NCBI RefSeq assembly: GCF_019703835.1
Contig: NZ_AP023055.1
Location: forward strand, 1,612,001-1,676,000
Origin: Thaumasiovibrio subtropicus
GTDB taxonomy: Bacteria; Pseudomonadota; Gammaproteobacteria; Enterobacterales; Vibrionaceae
DNA: 64,000 nucleotides
Direction of reading: 5' to 3'
Shown: positions 62,979-64,000 of the stretch, in pieces
Layout: each line of letters starts with the position of its first letter
How positions within the stretch are numbered: the first letter of the stretch is position 1
The notes under the pieces: model-generated
What the model was told of the DNA's origin: nothing
The model's database searches: none
The model's input: only the letters and a program-made list of their open reading frames with translations
Position numbers and translations under genes: made by a program

Positions 62979-64000
62979 ATGCCTATTTGGCTAACGGTAC
63001 GCCGATGGGTCTTTCAGCATTTTCAATCCCTAACAGGGCGCAACTTGTTAATGCTGTTTTTAGGCTACATTTCTGTATCGTGGTTGCTGTATTGGATCGC
63101 CGATGAAACGGCGATCTATGGTACCGCGACCGACTTTATTTATTATCTCGTGGTGACAGCGTCAACGGTTGGTTATGGCGATATGTCACCCGTTACCCCG
63201 ATGGGGAAATGGTTCGCCCTGCTGTTTGTCATTCCGGCAGGCCTTGGTCTGTTTGCGATTGTTGTTGGTCGACTAGCAACAGCGATGGCGGATTACTGGC
63301 GCCGCAGCGTAACCGGAAAAAGAGGACTCAGTGTGGAAAATCACATTGTTATTTTGGGTTGGAATGGTCAACGTACCCTTCACCTCGTGCGCATGCTGCA
63401 GCATGAAGTTAAACATCAAAAGACCATCGTACTTTGCGTGCGACCAGAGATGGAAAACCCGCTGCCGGGTGAAGTCGAGTTCATTCGAACCGAAACCTTT
63501 ACCGACGCCATTGCAATGGAAAAAGCCTGTTTAAGCAAAGCAGACACCATTCTCATTGATAACCCAGAAGATGATGTCACCTTAAGCAGCGCACTCTATT
63601 GTGCAAGCTTGAACCCCAATGCGCATATGTTGGCGTACTTTAATGATGAAAAGCTAAGCGACCTTCTTCACCATCACTGCCCGAATGTAGAGTGCATTCC
63701 TTCCGTCGCCGTAGAGATGATGGCGAAAGCCGCGATCGATCCTGGTTCTAGCCAACTTCACCATGAGCTACTTGCGACCGATCATGGCATGACACAATAC
63801 GCTGTCGAGTACCCGGAAACACTTGCAGCCTGTAGTGTTGATTCGGTTTTTACGCGTTTAAAGAAAGATTACGACGCAACCCTTATTGGCCTTATGCCAC
63901 CCCAAGGTGATATGCAGTTAAATCCCTCTTTGAACCAGCAAATTACACCTGGGTCGACACTTTTCTATATTGCAGATGAGCGTATACCTTCGATTCAATG
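62979..64000 (+). CDS. Potassium channel protein with TVGYGD filter (3' end outside window)
   Basis: 340 codons are visible. Two membrane helices (about 22-42 and 75-97) flank the selectivity filter TASTVGYGDMSP near residue 65, the signature of a K+-type channel. A cytoplasmic RCK/TrkA-N-like region follows (HIVILGWNGQRTLHLVRML; CPNVECIPSVAVEMMAKAAI). The gene starts 2 bp after the PspA stop. Pairing of an ion channel with DUF2170 and PspA suggests a membrane-potential or envelope-stress unit (inference). The C-terminus is beyond the window end. Confidence 0.88.
   Translation, partial: MPIWLTVRRWVFQHFQSLTGRNLLMLFLGYISVSWLLYWIADETAIYGTATDFIYYLVVTASTVGYGDMSPVTPMGKWFALLFVIPAGLGLFAIVVGRLATAMADYWRRSVTGKRGLSVENHIVILGWNGQRTLHLVRMLQHEVKHQKTIVLCVRPEMENPLPGEVEFIRTETFTDAIAMEKACLSKADTILIDNPEDDVTLSSALYCASLNPNAHMLAYFNDEKLSDLLHHHCPNVECIPSVAVEMMAKAAIDPGSSQLHHELLATDHGMTQYAVEYPETLAACSVDSVFTRLKKDYDATLIGLMPPQGDMQLNPSLNQQITPGSTLFYIADERIPSIQ

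Overview
The window looks like chromosomal DNA of a marine gammaproteobacterium, most probably a member of the Vibrionaceae. The evidence is a large secreted GH18 chitinase with AKWWTQG chitin-binding modules, an OmpU/OmpH-type porin, a TrhO and RhlE of enteric/vibrio type, a proXWV betaine importer, several c-di-GMP genes, and dispersed intergenic palindromes containing CTTGAGG...CTTGAGTAT. The genus cannot be fixed from sequence reading alone. I see no rRNA, tRNA, CRISPR array or intact insertion sequence.

Layout. 1-2543: 3'-truncated EAL phosphodiesterase with a degenerate GGDEF domain. 2.6-5.9 kb: a gene-poor accessory stretch with two 100-bp direct repeats, a four-copy 18-bp motif cluster, a decayed Mor-like regulator, a coupled pair of unknown genes (the second secreted) and a frameshifted gene remnant. 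6.4-8.3 kb: DMT exporter and divergent LysR regulator. 8.6-14.3 kb: tctCBA tricarboxylate importer, divergent from a CitA/CitB-type two-component system. 15-20.1 kb: chemoreceptor, palindromic repeats, chitinase. 21.1-23.6 kb: small unknown protein and an S9 oligopeptidase. 23.7-30 kb: six-gene ABC import operon with two phosphatase-fold enzymes and a divergent GntR/UTRA regulator. 30-34.5 kb: a heptanucleotide microsatellite, SigZ-like sigma factor, two glutathione transferases, GNAT, HD hydrolase, LysR. 34.5-39.6 kb: rhlE and proXWV. 39.7-41.7 kb: a 20-codon small ORF and a LytS/LytR-type two-component system. 41.7-44.4 kb: a tightly overlapping RHH-CHAD-ParA operon. 44.3-47.7 kb: methyltransferase, AraC regulator, trhO. 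47.8-51 kb: a binding protein translationally coupled to a diguanylate cyclase. 51.4-54.4 kb: porin, MerR regulator, aldo/keto reductase. 54.5-61.3 kb: small unknown genes, an old-yellow-enzyme-family reductase, AraC and LysR regulators, a quinone oxidoreductase. 61.9-64 kb: DUF2170 - PspA - K+ channel, running off the window end.

The most unusual unit is the three-gene operon at 41.9-44.3 kb. A ribbon-helix-helix DNA-binding protein, a CHAD-domain protein (CHAD domains bind polyphosphate) and an orphan ParA ATPase overlap by ATGA junctions, downstream of a perfect 14-bp palindrome. The arrangement resembles a ParA/RHH partition cassette with a polyphosphate-binding adaptor inserted between its two parts. 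I infer it may position polyphosphate granules or tether them to the nucleoid. Other notable items are the SBP-diguanylate cyclase pair, the Cys-tailed SigZ/GST pair and the repeat-rich accessory stretch at 3-5.2 kb.
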